NCBI RefSeq assembly: GCF_033958435.1
Contig: NC_134145.1
Span: 40,451,501 to 40,515,500 of the forward strand
Length of the DNA: 64,000 bases
Source of the DNA: Carettochelys insculpta
Taxonomy: Eukaryota > Chordata > Testudines > Carettochelyidae
Direction of reading: 5' to 3'
The position numbers and the translations under genes were made by a program. Below the pieces are notes generated by a model. That model searched no databases and was not told the origin of the DNA. It saw nothing but the letters and a program-made list of their open reading frames with translations. Numbering within the stretch: the first letter of the stretch is position 1; the number at the start of each line of letters is the position of its first letter. This document shows positions 1 to 64,000 of the stretch, in pieces.

Positions 1-62680
<62,680 letters not shown>

Positions 62681-64000
62681 CTGATTATGCAAAGAAAATA
62701 TTTGTTGAAAAATATTTAGTTTGTGAAAAAAATCTTTCATAATACAAATAAAGTGGTTTTAAATTCTTGAATATCATCATGACCCCAAATCCAGCCCTGT
62801 TTCTGAAAAACTGCATGAAAAATACACCTTTGATTCTAAGAAAAGATTTACTGGTTCAGTATAGAACTGGACAGTAGTTGCCTTGATGTCACTTTTTTAA
62901 ACAACAGCTTGATCATATCTAAGTTAATATTTCACAAGCTCAAATATCATTTCTACAGTATTTTGAAACAGACTCCATGATACAACTTAATTCAGATATA
63001 TCTAACTCATTTGAACAGTTTGCAAGCATTGTCTGGGAAGCCAATGAAGAAATTGATCTAGTCTCATTCATAGCATTAAATAAATACTTTTCCTTTACAT
63101 CATGAGCTATTGGTTAAATTCTATATTATTGGTATAGTTATATAGAAAACTCTTACTGGAAATGCATGCCAAGAATTAAGCATTTGAGAGATACAAATCA
63201 CCAAAAGGTTTAAGGCCCCATGGAAGACAGGATTGTATTTTATTTGTTACCAAAATTTACACTACAGTGACATTAAAAATGCTAATGGAAGACTATAGTA
63301 TGAGGAAATCTACAAGAAACACTTGTCTACACTGTGTATATTCAGTTTTATTTGAAGGTAAGTCTTTAGTTTTGCTAAGCTTATGGCCATTTCTTAAACA
63401 TTAAACTTTTTGTGATATTAACTTCCAAAAAGTGTTTTCAGTATGGCAAATTATACCCTGTTTTAAGATATTTTCCAGCCCTTAAATTATAATAAGCCTC
63501 TGGTTGTAACGTTTAGTTTCCTAACTGATAACACTGATTAAAATATTCTATTAATTAATTTTATATATAAATCTTATTTGTCTAGGCATTCTAGAATAAT
63601 ATTTAGGGTTAGGATTAGGTACCAATAAATAGTCTTGCTCACCTTAAAAAGCAATATTTATTTTCTGTGTTACTAAAATAATCCAAATTTCAAGCAAAGG
63701 TGATCTTATTGTACATAAGGTTATAAATCTTCACCCTACATGGAATGTCTGTGATTCTACATTCATTAAGGATGAGGGTAGCCAAGTGTTTCAGTGTCTT
63801 AACCTTCCTGCCCTGCATGTCAACCAAAGAAAGACAAACTAAGGAGATGACTCTCTAGAGAGACAGAAGGGAAAAACGCACATGCAGACACATGACTACC
63901 CATGCTTATCCAGTCTTCATTGTATTTGTCTTTAATTCTGATTTTTGTGCGTGACAAAATGAATTCTTTTGAAACAACAATTTTTTCTGGAAGGGCTGAG
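62681..64000. other. Intron upstream of exon U (partial), nothing recognised
   Basis: AT-rich intron sequence without an exon-like block, recognisable transposon or regulatory signal. Confidence 0.5.

Overview
The window is a stretch of vertebrate nuclear DNA lying wholly inside one gene, read on the minus strand. I recognise the gene as COL11A1, encoding the alpha-1 chain of type XI collagen. Twenty-one consecutive exons (lettered A at the left, 3'-most, to U at the right, 5'-most) encode an unbroken run of 156 Gly-X-Y triplets (1404 coding bases). Every exon starts with a whole glycine codon, is a multiple of 9 bases (45, 54, 90 or 108), and is bounded by GT-AG signals. Read U to A, the protein joins without a missing or extra exon when compared with my memory of human alpha-1(XI). 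Neither end of the gene is present: the window holds a little under half of the major triple helix.

The introns make up almost 98% of the window and are loaded with mobile elements. They include a nearly 3 kb CR1 LINE (55.66-58.67 kb) and a second CR1 fragment (61.5-62.2 kb). Three tRNA-derived SINEs have a CR1-like 3' end. There is a Penelope-like element with a GIY-YIG endonuclease region (about 10.4-11.34 kb) and several Penelope-like tails. Two other non-LTR reverse transcriptase relics are present. About fifteen non-autonomous DNA elements (MITEs) share a GGCT..GTCTACAC terminus, and there are hAT-type and TA-target mariner-type MITEs. CR1, Penelope-like elements, these MITEs and above all SINEs with a CR1-like tail point to a turtle, probably a hidden-necked (cryptodiran) one. 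That is inference from repeat content, not a direct identification.

Layout from left to right: exons A-B (1.06-1.46 kb); a 6.2 kb intron with a LINE relic and MITEs; exons C-E (7.65-11.88 kb) with the Penelope-like element between D and E; a 14.9 kb intron with at least nine MITEs; exons F-K (26.8-37.4 kb); the tight cluster L-M-N (40.4-40.8 kb, introns of 92 and 178 bases); exons O-R (42.7-52.4 kb); a 7.8 kb intron with the reverse transcriptase relic and the large CR1; then S-T (intron of 95 bases) and U (60.2-62.7 kb). I see no second gene, structural RNA gene, CRISPR array or promoter. The ORFs in the introns are either inside transposons or chance. I found no convincing undescribed system; the most interesting signals are the nested insertions with readable target-site duplications, the MITE superfamily with 3-bp duplications, and a hammerhead-like fold recurring in Penelope-like tails.
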